NCBI RefSeq assembly: GCF_007856155.1
Contig: NZ_CP042266.1
Span: 7,812,001 to 7,876,000, forward strand
DNA: 64,000 nt
From: Streptomyces qinzhouensis
GTDB taxonomy: Bacteria; Actinomycetota; Actinomycetes; Streptomycetales; Streptomycetaceae
Reading direction: 5' to 3'
Below, in pieces: positions 20,101 through 31,200 of this stretch (its first letter is position 1; every line of letters begins with the position of its first letter). The notes beneath the pieces are model-generated. The model had not been told where the DNA came from. It did not search any database and saw only the letters and a list, made by a program, of their open reading frames with translations. Both the position numbers and the translations under genes were made by a program.

Positions 20101-22191
20101 CGCGTCTTCCAGGGACAGCGCCCCCGCCACGTACGCGGCGGCGATCTCCCCCTGCGAGTGCCCGACGACCGCTGCCGGTTCGACGCCCGCCGCCCGCCAC
20201 AGCCCGGCCAGCGAGACCATGACGGCGAACAGCAGGGGCTGCACCACATCGACACGTTCCAGCGGTGGCTGCCCCGGTTCGCCCCGCAGGACCCCGCCGG
20301 GCGACCAGTCCACATGAGGGGCGAGGGCCCGCTCGACGGCCTCGAACTCCGCCCGGAACACGGCGGACTCGGCCAGCAGCCTCAGCCCCATCCCGGCCCA
20401 CTGGCTGCCCTGGCCCGGGAAGACGAAGACCGTCTTGCCCGGTGCCCGGGGCTCCGCCGTCAGCACACCGGGAGCCGACTCCCCGGCGGCCAGGGCGGCG
20501 AGCCCGGCCAGCAGCTCCTCGCGGTCGCGGCCCGTGACGGCCGCCCGGTGGGCGAGCGCGCCACGGGTGACGGCGAGCGAGTAGCCGATGTCCGCGGGGT
20601 CCTCACTGCCTCCGGCGGAGAGCCGTTCGTGCAGGGTACGGGCCTGGGCGCGCAGCGCGTCCGGGGAGGCCGCCGACACCGGCCAGGGGAGGGGTGTGGT
20701 GGTGCGGGGTTGGGGTTGGGGGTCTTGGGTGGGGGGTTGTTCGATGATGAGGTGGGCGTTGGTGCCGCTGATGCCGAAGGAGGAGACAGCGGCGCGTCGG
20801 GGGCGGCCGGTTTCGGGCCAGGGGCGGGCGGTGGTGAGGAGCTGGAGGGAGCTGTCCCAGGGGGAGTGCGGGGTGGGCGCGTCGATATGGAGGCTTTCGG
20901 GCAGTTCCCCGTATCGCATGGCCATGGTCATTTTGATGAGGCTGGCGATGCCTGCGGCGGCTTGGGTGTGGCCGATGTTGGATTTGATGCTGCCGAGGTA
21001 GAGGGGCTGTCCGGTGGGGCGGTTGGTGCCGTAGGTGTGGTGAAGGGCCTGGGCTTCGATGGGGTCGCCGAGGGTGGTGCCGGTGCCGTGGGCTTCGACG
21101 GCGTCGATATCGGCATACGTCAGGCCCGCGCTGTTGAGAGCCTGTTGGATGACGCGTTCTTGTGCGGGGCCGTTGGGTGAGGTGAGTCCGTTGGAGGCGC
21201 CGTCCTGGTTGATCGCGGAGCCCCGGATCACCGCCAGGATCCGACGCCCGTTCCGCCGGGCGTCCGACAGCCGCTCCAGCACCACCATGCCCACACCCTC
21301 GGCGAACCCCGTCCCGTCGGCGGCCGCCGCGAACGGCTTGCACCGCCCGTCGGGCGCGAGACCGCCCTGCCGGCTGAACTCCGTGAACAGACTCGGCTTC
21401 GCCATGACGGTGACACCGCCGGCGAGGGCGAGGGTGCATTCGCCGCGCCGCAGGGCCTGGGCGGCGAGGTGGACGGCGACGAGGGAGGAGGAGCAGGCGG
21501 TGTCGACGGTGACCGCCGGCCCTTCCAGACCGAGGGTGTACGCCACCCGCCCCGACGCCACACTCGTGGTGTTGCCCGCGAGAAAGTAACCCTCGCACTC
21601 CCCGCACGGTTCCCCGGCCCGCGGCGAGTACTCCTGCGAGATCACTCCGGTGTAGGTGCCGGTGGGGGTGGAGTGGAGGGTGGTGGGGTTGATGCGGGCG
21701 TGTTCGATGGCTTCCCAGGTGGTTTCGAGGAGGAGGCGTTGTTGGGGGTCGGTGGCGAGGGCTTCGCGGGGGCTGATGTTGAAGAAGGCGGGGTCGAAGT
21801 GGGGGGCGTCGTAGAGGAAGCCGCCGTGCCGGACATGGGTGGTGCCGGGGTGGTCGGGGTCGGGGTCGTAGAGTTGGTCGAGGTTCCAGCCGCGGTCGGT
21901 GGGGAAGTCGCCGATGGCGTCGGTGCCATTGGCGACGAGGTTCCAGAGGTCTTCGGGGTTGCGGATGCCGCCGGGGTAGCGGCAGCCGATACCGATCACC
22001 GCGACCGGCTCCCGCTCCGCCTCCTCGATTCCCCGCAGCTTCTGATTGGCCTGCCGCAACTCGGCCGTGGCACGCCGGAGGTACTCACGGAGCCTGCCCG
22101 TGTTCTCCGTCTTCTCCGTGTTCTCTGTGTGCTCTGCGTTCTTTGCGTTCTTTGCGGGGTCCGCGGGCCCCGCTTTCGCCACGTCGTCCAT
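17188..22191 (-). CDS. Type I PKS B: KS-AT-KR-ACP
   Basis: Single module, 1667 residues. The N terminus carries an unusual Asn/Thr/Glu-rich repeat ([16 protein letters not shown]) before the docking helix [19 protein letters not shown]. The KS has DTACSSS near 230. The AT has GHSQG near 680 and YASH near 780, predicting methylmalonyl-CoA. The KR is complete, with GGTGAVGG near 1235, LDD (B-type, predicted D-hydroxyl) and Tyr in GQGNYAPGN near 1371. The ACP has GLDSV near 1546. The module should give a 2-methyl-3-hydroxy unit. It sits 39 bases after PKS A and 101 bases before PKS C on the same strand, so all four PKS genes are probably one transcript. Its KS shares long blocks with that of PKS D. 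Confidence 0.95.
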   Translation of the reverse strand: MDDVAKAGPADPAKNAKNAEHTENTEKTENTGRLREYLRRATAELRQANQKLRGIEEAEREPVAVIGIGCRYPGGIRNPEDLWNLVANGTDAIGDFPTDRGWNLDQLYDPDPDHPGTTHVRHGGFLYDAPHFDPAFFNISPREALATDPQQRLLLETTWEAIEHARINPTTLHSTPTGTYTGVISQEYSPRAGEPCGECEGYFLAGNTTSVASGRVAYTLGLEGPAVTVDTACSSSLVAVHLAAQALRRGECTLALAGGVTVMAKPSLFTEFSRQGGLAPDGRCKPFAAAADGTGFAEGVGMVVLERLSDARRNGRRILAVIRGSAINQDGASNGLTSPNGPAQERVIQQALNSAGLTYADIDAVEAHGTGTTLGDPIEAQALHHTYGTNRPTGQPLYLGSIKSNIGHTQAAAGIASLIKMTMAMRYGELPESLHIDAPTPHSPWDSSLQLLTTARPWPETGRPRRAAVSSFGISGTNAHLIIEQPPTQDPQPQPRTTTPLPWPVSAASPDALRAQARTLHERLSAGGSEDPADIGYSLAVTRGALAHRAAVTGRDREELLAGLAALAAGESAPGVLTAEPRAPGKTVFVFPGQGSQWAGMGLRLLAESAVFRAEFEAVERALAPHVDWSPGGVLRGEPGQPPLERVDVVQPLLFAVMVSLAGLWRAAGVEPAAVVGHSQGEIAAAYVAGALSLEDAARIVASRSLVLTRLGGRGGMVSVAAGERRVTELLASWEGRLSIAAVNGPVSVIVSGDAGALDELLTFCAGADVRARRVQVDYASHSAHVDEVRGEIIDRLTGIVPRPARIAFWSTVTGARLDTAELTPEYWFRNLREPVRLADTVRSLAERGHHTFLEISPHPVLGLGLSGTLDDCLEAGAGAVLGTLRRDEGDRSRFLRSLAEAQVQGVRVDWERAYAGEPYRTVDLPTYAFQHRPFWFTHQASHGTAAAPAPADGPFWSAVADPDASALAGLLGVAEDTPLTAVLPALSAWHRDAAEAETVDRWRYRAVWKPLAGAAATRRVDGDWLLVEPDVPEAKPLADACRAALERSGARVATVRIGAAGTGRAAVAEDLRAAIGDGAETLGGVLSLAGLDETRDPGLPSTPRGLALTVALVQALGDLSVTAPLWCATRGAVAAAGGEPLLAPDQSLLWGLGRVVAQEHHTRWGGLVDLAADRADGAAGELLVRALGAPGRDDQMALRASGLLGRRVVRAPAEGAAPGPGYRPRGTVLVTGGTGAVGGHVARWLARRGAPHLVLAARRGELAPGAAELGAELAALGTRVTFAACDVSDRAALARLIDGIPDGEPLTAVMHTAAVLDDGPVNSLDAERLERTLRVKVDAARHLHTLTDGLDLDAFVLFSSTSGMFAAAGQGNYAPGNAFLDAFALWRRERGLTAVSVAWGAWGGGGMAEKRAVSALLNRHGVPAMDPLLATAALEQVLTRGETTVAVADIDWSRFHTAFTAVRPSPLFEDVPEAAGAVDARADGDADDAGTADGGFAARLAAATGRARRLLLEDLVRRTAAAVLGYEGAAEVDGGRALKDAGLDSVTAVELRNRLGAATGLQLPATLAFDHPTPRAVAGFLDTRSGSGSGGSAGPGAEALAALEKALAEPDAGETAAESVLPGLRSLLGRLEAAEADRRGRAAAPDLDSATHEEVFALLDQELGRS
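20908..21264. repeat. Inter-module repeat R3, copy in PKS B
   Basis: Partner of 10150-10506. Sequence immediately after the shared ggcgtc diverges. Confidence 0.85.
21641..22024. repeat. Inter-module repeat R4, copy in PKS B
   Basis: Partner of 10883-11266. Identity stops where the gene-specific N-terminal linker begins. Confidence 0.85.
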
Positions 22192-22230
22192 ATGCGATCG
22201 ACTCCTCGATTACGTCCGTGGTCCGGCCGG

Positions 22231-25200
22231 TCAGGCCGGGCCGAATTCGTGGTCCAGCGCATCGAACAGATCGTCGTCGGAGGCCGATGAGAGATCGTCC
22301 GCCCGCTCGGCGGGACGGGTGCGCTCCTCCCAGTCGCGCAGCAGCCGCCGGAGCCGGTCCGCCACGCCGTCCGGGTCTTCGGAGCTCTCGGATTCCTCGG
22401 AGTGCTGGGAGTACTCGGAGGCGAGCGCCGACAGGGTGCGCGCGAGACCGTCGATCTCCGCCAGTACGGGCGCCCCCGCCTTCCGTACCGCCCCCTCCGC
22501 CGCGGCGGAGGCGACCCGGGAACGGACATGCCCGGCCAGGATCTGCGGAGTGGGATGGTCGAAGACCAGCGTCGACGCCAGTGGCAGCCCCGTCGCCGCA
22601 CTCAGCCGATTACGCAGCTCGACGGCGGTCAGCGAGTCGAAGCCCAGATCCTTGAACGCCTCGTCGGCCGCTACCGCGTCGGGTCCCCGATGCCCCAGAA
22701 CGACAGCCACCTGTTCCCGGATCAGTTCCAGTACGACATCGTCCGCCTCGGCCTCCGTCAGCCCGGTCAGCCGCTCGGACAGTGAAGGGCCGGTTCCGGG
22801 CGCCGGACCGGACCGGGCCCCGGCCACCGGCGCGGCCGCGGGGCCCGTCCGTACCAGCGATCGCAGCACCACCGGAACCCCCGAGCCCCCGTCCGGGGCG
22901 GCGAGCGCCGCGGTGTCGAAACCGGCCGCGACGGTCACCGGCTCCGCCGAGCCCAGCGCGGCGTCGAACAGCGCCAGGCCCTCCGCGGACGACAGGGGCC
23001 GCAGCCCGCCCCGGCTCAGCCGGCGTACATCACCCTCCGTCAGATGGCCCGTCATCCCGCTGGCGTCCTCCCACAGACCCCACACCACGGACGAGGCCGG
23101 CAGCCCGGCCCGGTGCCGCTGCCCGGCCAGTGCGTCGAGAAACGCGTTCCCGGCCGCGTAGTTCGCCTGCCCCGGGCCGCCCAGGGTGCCCGCGGCCGAG
23201 GAGAACAGCACGAACGCCGCGAGATCCGCGCCCGCCGTCAGCTCGTGCAGATTCCAGGCCGCGTCCACCTTCGACCGCAGCACCGAGTCCAGCTGCTCCC
23301 CGGTCATCGACGTCACCGTCGCATCGCTGAGCGTCCCGGCGGCGTGGACGACGGCGGTGAGGGGGTGGTCAGTGGGGATGGTGTCGAGGAGGTTGCCGAG
23401 GGCGTGGGGGTCGGCGGTGTCGCAGGCGGTGATGGTGACGGTCGCGCCGAGTCGGGTGAGTTCGGCGCGGAGGGCTTCGGCCGCGGGGGAGTGGGGTCCG
23501 CCGCGGCTGACGAGGTGGAGGTGGGTGATGTGGTGTTCGGTGACGAGATGGCGGGCGAGGAGGCTGCCGAGGGTGCCGGTACCGCCCGTGATCAGCACCG
23601 TGCCCTCCGGGTCCAGCGGACGCGGCACCCTCAGCGCGACCTTCCCGACGTGCCGCGCCTGGCCCAGATGGCGAAAGGCCTCCAGGGCGCTCGCCGCATG
23701 CCAGGCGGTCACCGGCAGCGGACGCAGCGCACCCGTGTCGAACAGCGCCAGGATCTCGGCCAGCATGTTCCGGATCCGCTCCGGGCCCGCCTCCACCATG
23801 TCGAACTGCCGGTACCGCACCCCGGGACTGTGCCGTGCCGTCTCCGCCGCGTCGCGGACGTCCAGCTTGCCCATCTCGATGAACCGGCCGCCGCGCGGCA
23901 GCAGCCGGAGCGACGCGTCGACGAACTCCCCCGCCAGCGAATTGAGGACGACGTCCACGCCCCGGCCGCCGGTCGCCGACAGGAACGCGTCCGCGAACTC
24001 CGTATCGCGCGACGACGCGATGCGTTCCGGCGGCAGCCCCGCCCGGCGGAGCAGATCCCATTTGCCACGGCTCGCCGTTCCGTACACCTCGGCACCCCAG
24101 TGGTGCGCCAACTGGATCGCGGCCAGCCCCACACCACCGGCCGCCGCGTGGATCAGCACCGATTCGCCCGCGCCCAGGCCCGCCAGATCGGCCAGCCCGT
24201 AGTAGGCGGTCAGATACACCACGGGAACGACGGCGGCCCGCGGGAACGACCAGCCCTCGGGGATCCGCGCCACCAGCCGGCGGTCGGTCACCGCCACCGG
24301 GCCGACCCCGCCGGGGAAGAGCCCGAACACCCGGTCGCCGGGCCGCAGGTCCGTCACCTCGGCACCGACCTCCCGGACCACCCCGGCGGCCTCGCTGCCG
24401 ATCGGGGCGTTGCCCGGGTACATGTCCAGCGCGATGAGGACATCGCGGAAATTGAGTCCGGCCGCCCGGACGGAGACCCGGATCTGCCCCGGTTCCAGAT
24501 CCGCGCCGGCCGTGGCCGAGGGCAGCAGGGCCAGATTCTCCAGCGTGCCCCGGGGCCGGGCGTCGAGCACCCAGGGATCCGGTCCTTCGGGCACGGTCAG
24601 CGTGGAGTCGTCCCCGGCGGGCGCCAGCCGGGGGACGAACACGGCCCCCTCCCGTACGGCGAGCTGAGGCTCGTCGGCGTCGCGGATCGCCGAGACCGCC
24701 GCGGGCAGCGCCCGCAACGACTCCCCGGAACCGTCCAGGTCGAGCAGGGCGAAAGCGCCCGGATGCTCGGCCTGCGCCGAGCGCAGCAGACCCCAGAGCG
24801 CCGCCTCGCCCAGATCGGTGACCGTCTCACCGGGCCGGGCCGTCACCGCGCCCGCGGTCGTCACGGCCAGGGTCGCCCCGGCCAGCCGGTCGTCGGCCGC
24901 CCAGCCCTGGACCAGCTCCAGCGTCCGGTGGGCGAGAGCGCGGACCGTGTCCGGTACGGATCCGGCCTCGGACACCGGTACGGGAGCGGGCAGGGCCAGT
25001 ACCGCATCGGGCACGGGAGCGCCCGCGTTGAGGGCCCCGGCGAGACCGGCCAGATCCTCGTACACCTCCACCCGGCCGCCCGACGAGGCCAGTGCCTGCC
25101 GCAGCGGCTCGCCACGGTCGGCGGGGCCGATGACCGCGCAGCGCCGGGCCCGGACCGTGCCGCCCGCGGAGGACAGGGCCTCCCAGCCGAGCCGGTAGAG

Positions 25201-28200
25201 CCCGTTCCCGGTGTCCGGGGCACCGAGCGTACGCGCGAGCCGGGCCCGGGAGACCGTACGGACGGACAACTCCTCGGCGTACAGCACCGGGGCGCCGGAG
25301 GTGTCCGTGAGCCAGAGCTCCACCGAATCCTCGTCACGCGGAACGCACTGGACCCGTACTTCGGTGACCCCGGTGGCGAAGAACCGCACGTTCTTCCACG
25401 CGAACGGGATACGGATCAGCTCCGGGTCCGGTTCGGGACCGCTGAGTGGGAGGAGGTGGAGGGTGGTGTCGAGGAGGGTGGGGTGGAGGGTGTGGTGGTG
25501 GGGTGTGGTGTGGGTGGTGGGGTGTTGTTGGGTGTGGGCGTAGAGGGTTCCGTTGGGGTGTTGGTGGGCTTGGGTGAGTCCTTGGAGGGTGGGTCCGTAG
25601 GTGTATCCGTGGGTGTGGAGGGTGGGGTAGTGGTGGGTGAGGTTGAGGGGTGTGGTGTGGGGTGGGGGCCAGGTGGTGGGTGGTGTGGGGGGTGGTGTGG
25701 TGGTGGGGGTTGGGGTGAGGGTGGCGGTGGCGTGGTGGGTCCAGGGTGTGGTGTGGGGGTTGGGGGTGGTGTGGATGGTGAGGGTGCGTTGGTTTTGGGG
25801 GTTGGGGGGTGTGAGGTGTGCTTGGAGGTGGGTGGGTTGGTGGGGGTGGGTGGGTGTGGGGGTGTGGAGGGTGAGTTCGGTGATGTGGGGGGTGTGGTGT
25901 TGGGTGCCGATGTGGTGGGCGAGTTCGAGGTGGGTGGTGCCGGGGAGGAGGGGTGTGTTGAGGATGGTGTGGTGGGTGGTCCAGGGGTGGGTGTGGGGGG
26001 TGATGGTTCCGGTGTAGAGGTGGTGGTCGGTGGCGAGGGTGGTTTTGGTGGTGAGGATGGGGTGGGGGTTGGGTTGGGTGGTTGGGGTGGTTGGGGTGGT
26101 GGGTGGTGTGGGGGTGAGCCAGTAGGTGTGGTGTTGGAAGGGGTAGGTGGGGAGGGGGGTGTGGGGTGTGGCGGTGTTGGCATCCGTATTGGTGGTGGGG
26201 TGCCAGGTGGTGGGGGTGCCGTGGGTCCAGGTGTGGGCGAGGTTGGTGAGGTAGGTGGTGTGGTTGGGGTGGTTGCGGTGGAGGGTGTGGGTGGTGGTGG
26301 TTGTGGGGTGGGTGTCGGTGATGGTGGGGGTGAGGATGGGGTGGGGGCTGATTTCGATGGTGTGGAGGGGTTGGTTGGGGTGGTGGGTGGTGAGGTGGGT
26401 GAGGGTTTGGTGGAAGTGGACGGGGTGGCGGAGGTTGTCGTACCAGTAGGTGGGGTTGAGGGGGGTGGTGGGGGTGATTTGGGTGGTGGTGAGGGTGGAG
26501 TAGAAGGGGATGGTGGGGTGTTCCGGCACCACCCCCGCCAGCAGTTCGAGCAGCTCGTCGCGGATCGCGTCGACATGGGGCGAATGAGACGCGTAGTCCA
26601 CGGGGATCGTGCGCGCCCGGACCCCGTCCGTCCGGCATGCCGCCACGAAGTCGGCGACGGCCCCGGCGTCGCCGGAGACCACCGTGGAGACCGGGCTGTT
26701 CGTGGCCGCGATGCAGAGGGCCTCCCCGTACGGGCGCAGCCGCTCTTCCACCTCGTCGGCGGGGAGCGGAACGGAGGCCATTCCGCCCGTACCGGCCAGG
26801 GTGATGAGGGCCTTGCTGCGCAGGGCGGCGATTTTCGCGGCGTCGTGGAGGGTGAGGGCGCCGGCGATGTGGGCGGCGGCGATTTCTCCCTGGGAGTGGC
26901 CGATGACGGCGTCGGGGTGGACGCCGTGGTGTTGCCAGAGGCGGGCGAGGGAGACCATGACGGCGAAGAGGGCGGGCTGGACGACGTCGGTGCGGTCCAG
27001 GTCGGGTGCGGTGTCGGTGGTGTTGATCAGGTCCAGGAGTGACCAGTCGGTGTGGGGTGCCAGGGCGTGGTGGCAGGCGGTGAGGTGTTCGGCGAAGACC
27101 GGCTGGGTGTGCAGGAGTTCCCGGGCCATCCCGGGCCATTGGGAGCCCTGGCCGGGGAAGACGAACACGGTCGGCGGACGCGAGGCCGCCGCCGTCCCCC
27201 GGACCACATTCACCGCCTCGCCACCCCGCCCCACCACACCCAGCCCGGTGAGGAGTTCGGCCCGGTTCCCGCCCACGACGACCGCACGGTGCGGCAGCTG
27301 GGCCCGGGTCAGCGCGAGCGACCGGCCGGCCGCGGCGATGTCCGTGTCCGGATCGTCGGCCAGCATGGTCTGGAGCCGTACCGCGAGCTCCCGCAGCGCC
27401 CCTTCCGACTGCGCCGAGAACATCCAGGGCACGGCCGTGGATTCGCCGTCCGTACGGGTCGGCTCAAGGTCCACCGGGTCTGCTGTGTCGGTCGCTGCGG
27501 AGGGTTGTTCGACGATGAGATGGGCGTTGGTGCCGCTGATGCCGAAGGAGGAGACGGCGGCCCGCCTGGGCCGGCCGGTTTCGGGCCACGGCCGGGCGGC
27601 GGTGAGGAGCTGGAGCGAGTCGTCCCAGGGGGAGTGCGGAGTCGGCGCGTCGATATGCAGGGTCTGCGGGAGATGCCCGTACCGCATAGCCATGATCATT
27701 TTGATGAGGCTTGCGATGCCCGCGGCGGCCTGGGTGTGGCCGATATTGGATTTGATACTGCCGAGGTAGACGGGCTGTCCGGTGGGGCGGTTGGTGCCGT
27801 ACGTGTGGTGGAGGGCCTGGGCCTCGATGGGGTCGCCCAGTGTCGTACCGGTGCCATGGGCCTCGACCGCGTCGATATCGGTGTAGGTCAGCCCTCCACT
27901 GTCCAGCGCCTGCTGGATGACGCGCTCCTGCGCCGGGCCGTTGGGCGAGGTGAGCCCGTTGGACGCGCCGTCCTGGTTGATCGCGGACCCCCGGATCACC
28001 GCCAGGACCGGATGCCCGTTCCGCCGGGCGTCGGAGAGGCGTTCGAGGACGACGACCCCGACACCCTCGCCCCAGCCGGTGCCGTCGGCGGCCGCCGCGA
28101 ACGGCTTGCACCGCCCGTCGGGCGCCAGACCGCGCTGCCGGCTGAACTCGATGAACGTCGCCGGGGTGGCCATGACGGTGACACCGCCGGCCAGGGCGAG

Positions 28201-31200
28201 GGCGCATTCGCCGTTCCGCAGCGCCTGGGCCGCGAGATGGATCGCGACCAGCGACGACGAACAGGCCGTGTCCACCGACACCGCCGGGCCCTCGAGACCC
28301 AGGGCATAGGCCACGCGCCCCGACGCGACGCTTCCCGCACTGCCGTAGCCGAGATACCCCTCGACCTCCTCCGGCGTCGAAGCCGGGAACAGCATCCGGG
28401 AGGCGTAGTCGTTGTACATCACCCCGGCGAAGACTCCGGTACGGCTGCCGCGCAGCGCCGCCGGGTTGATGCCGGCGCGTTCGATCGCCTCCCAGGAGGT
28501 CTCCAGGAGCAGCCGCTGCTGCGGGTCGGTGGCCAGGGCCTCGCGCGGACTCATCCCGAAGAACTCGGCGTCGAAACGGTGCGCGTCGTAGAGGAAACCG
28601 CCCTCGCGTACATAGGTGTGCCCGGACCGGTCCGGGTCGGGGTCGTACAGCCGCTCCGTGTCCCAGCCCCGGTCGGTGGGGAAGGCGCCGATCGCGTCGA
28701 CGCCCTCCGAGACCAGCCGCCACAGCGCCTCGGGGGAGTCCACCCCGCCCGGATAACGGCAGCCGATACCGACCACCACGATCGGCTCGTCGTCGACCGG
28801 GAGCCGGGCCGCGGCGGGCCCGCCGGACCCGGCGGCGGCCGAAGGCGCGCCGGACAGCCGGTCGGCGAGCTCGGCGGCGAGCGCCGCCACGGTCGGACGG
28901 TCGAAGACCACGGTGGTCGGGAGCTGGAGTCCGGTCGCCTCGTTGAGGCGGTTACGGAGTTCGAGGGCGGTCAGCGAATCGAAGCCGAGTTCGTTGAGGG
29001 CCCGCTCGGTGTCGATGCCCTGGGCGTCGGTGTGGCCCAGCACCTCGGCCACCTGACCCCGTACCAGATCGAGCAGGGCGGTGGTCCGCTCCGCCGGGTT
29101 CAGCGGGGTCAGGGCCGCCGCGGGGGCGCCGCTCGCGGCCGTCCGGCGGCGCCCCGCCCCGAGCAGACCCCGCAGGAGTGGCCCCCCGGTGCCGGGCGGG
29201 GCCGCGCGGAGCGCCGCGAGGTCGAGCCGTACCGGCACCGCGAGAGGTACGTCCGCCGACAGGGCGGCGTCGAACAACGCCAGCGCGGTCCCCGTCGGCA
29301 GGGGCAGTACGCCCGACCGCCGGGCGCGCTGCCGGTCGGCCTCGGACAGACCACCGGTCATCGCGCTGCGTTCGGCCCAGGGACCCCAGGCCAGGGAGGT
29401 GCCGGGCAGCCCGGCGGACCGGCGTTCGGCGGCCAGGGCGTCGAGGAAGGTATTGGCGGCCGCGTAACCGGCCTGCCCCGCGCCGCCCAGGACGCCCGCC
29501 AGCGACGAGAACAGCACGAACGCCGTCAGCCCGGCGTCCGCGGTCAGTTCATGCAGCTGCCAGGCGCTGTCCGCCTTGGCCCGGAGCACGGTGTCGATCC
29601 GCTCGGGGGTGAGGCTCTCGAACACACCGTCGTCGAGGACGCCCGCCGTATGGATGACGGCCCCGAGCGGCCGCCGCGCCGACTGATCCCGCAGCAGGGT
29701 GGCGAGGGCGTCCGGGTCGGCCGTATCGCAGGCGGTGAGTACGGTGTCGGCGCCCAGCGCGGTCAGCTCCGCGAGCAACTCACCGGCGCCCGCCGCGGCC
29801 GGGCCGCTCCGGCTGGCCAGCAGCAGATGCCGGACACCGTGCTTTGTGACCAGATGACGGGCTAGCAGGCTGCCGAGCGTGCCGGTGCCGCCGGTGATCA
29901 GGACGGTGCGTTCCGGGTCGAACACGGGACCGGTGCCCTGGGCCGCGGGGGCGGTCCTGGCCAGCCGCGGCACCCGGACCGTGCCGTTCCGCAGGGCGAT
30001 CTGGGGCTCGCCGCTGCGCAGGGCGGCGCCGAGCACGGCCCGGGACGCCGGTGTTCCGTCGTCGTCGACGAGAACGATCCGGCCGGGGTGCTCGCTCTGG
30101 ACGGAGCGGAGCATCCCCCACAGCGGCGCCGAAGCGAGGTCGGTCCCGGTTCCGGGCGCCTCGTGGCCCGTACGTACGGCCACGCGGGTGAGGAGCGTCA
30201 GGGTGCTGTCCCCTCGGCGGTCGTCCGCGAGCCACTCCCCGACGAAGGCGAGCATCCGGCCGACGGCCGCCCGCACCCGCCCCGGCACGTCCGCGCCGCC
30301 GGGCCCCGCGGAAACGGCGGAGGCGACGGGCGCGGTGGGGACGGCGACCACCAGATCGGGCAGTGGTACGCCGGGCGGCGCCCCGGCCAGGACACCCGGA
30401 TCCGCCACGACGGGGGCCGGACCGCCCGCCTCCGGTACGCCGTCCAGGGACGGCCAGCGCACCTCGTACAGCGGCGCCGCGGAGCCGGGCCCGGCGGTGA
30501 TGCGTTCGACGGGGACGTCGTGCAGCGCGAGGGAGGCGACCTCGGCCACCGGCCGTCCCTCGCCGTCCGCGAGGTCCAGCGCCCAGGTGCCGTCGCCGTC
30601 GGCGCCCGGCCGGACCCGGACCCGCAGCGCGGTCGCGCCGTCCGCCCGCAGAGTGACGCCCGACCAGGAGAACGGCAGGCGTACCCGATCCGGCCGCTCC
30701 TCCCCGGCGCCCCTGGCCGTATCGTCCAGGAAGAGGGGGTGCAGCGCCGCGTCCAGCAGGGCGGGATGCAGGGCGAACCGCCCCGCGCGGTCGCGGGCCT
30801 CCTCCGGGAGCCGTATCTCGGCCCACAGGGTGCTGCCCGAACGCCAGACCGCGCGCAGCCCCCGGAAGGACGGGCCGTAGCCGTGGCCCCGTTCGGGCAG
30901 GCGCTCGTACAGCCCGGACACATCGACGGGGACCGCGTCCCGCGGCGGCCACACCGTCAGGTCGGTATCGGTGCCGGGGGGCGGTGCGCCGGCCGGGGCG
31001 AGCGTGCCCGTGGCATGCCGCTCCCACGGGGCGTCGTCGCCGTCGGTGTGCGCATGGACGGTGAAGGCCCGGTGGCCCTTCCCGTCGGCGGGTTCCAGCA
31101 GAAGCTGGATCAGGCAGCCCTCGTCCGGGACGGCCAGGGGTGCCTCCAGGACCAGTTCCTCGACCGTGCCGCAGCCGACGCGGTCACCGGCGTGCAGGGC

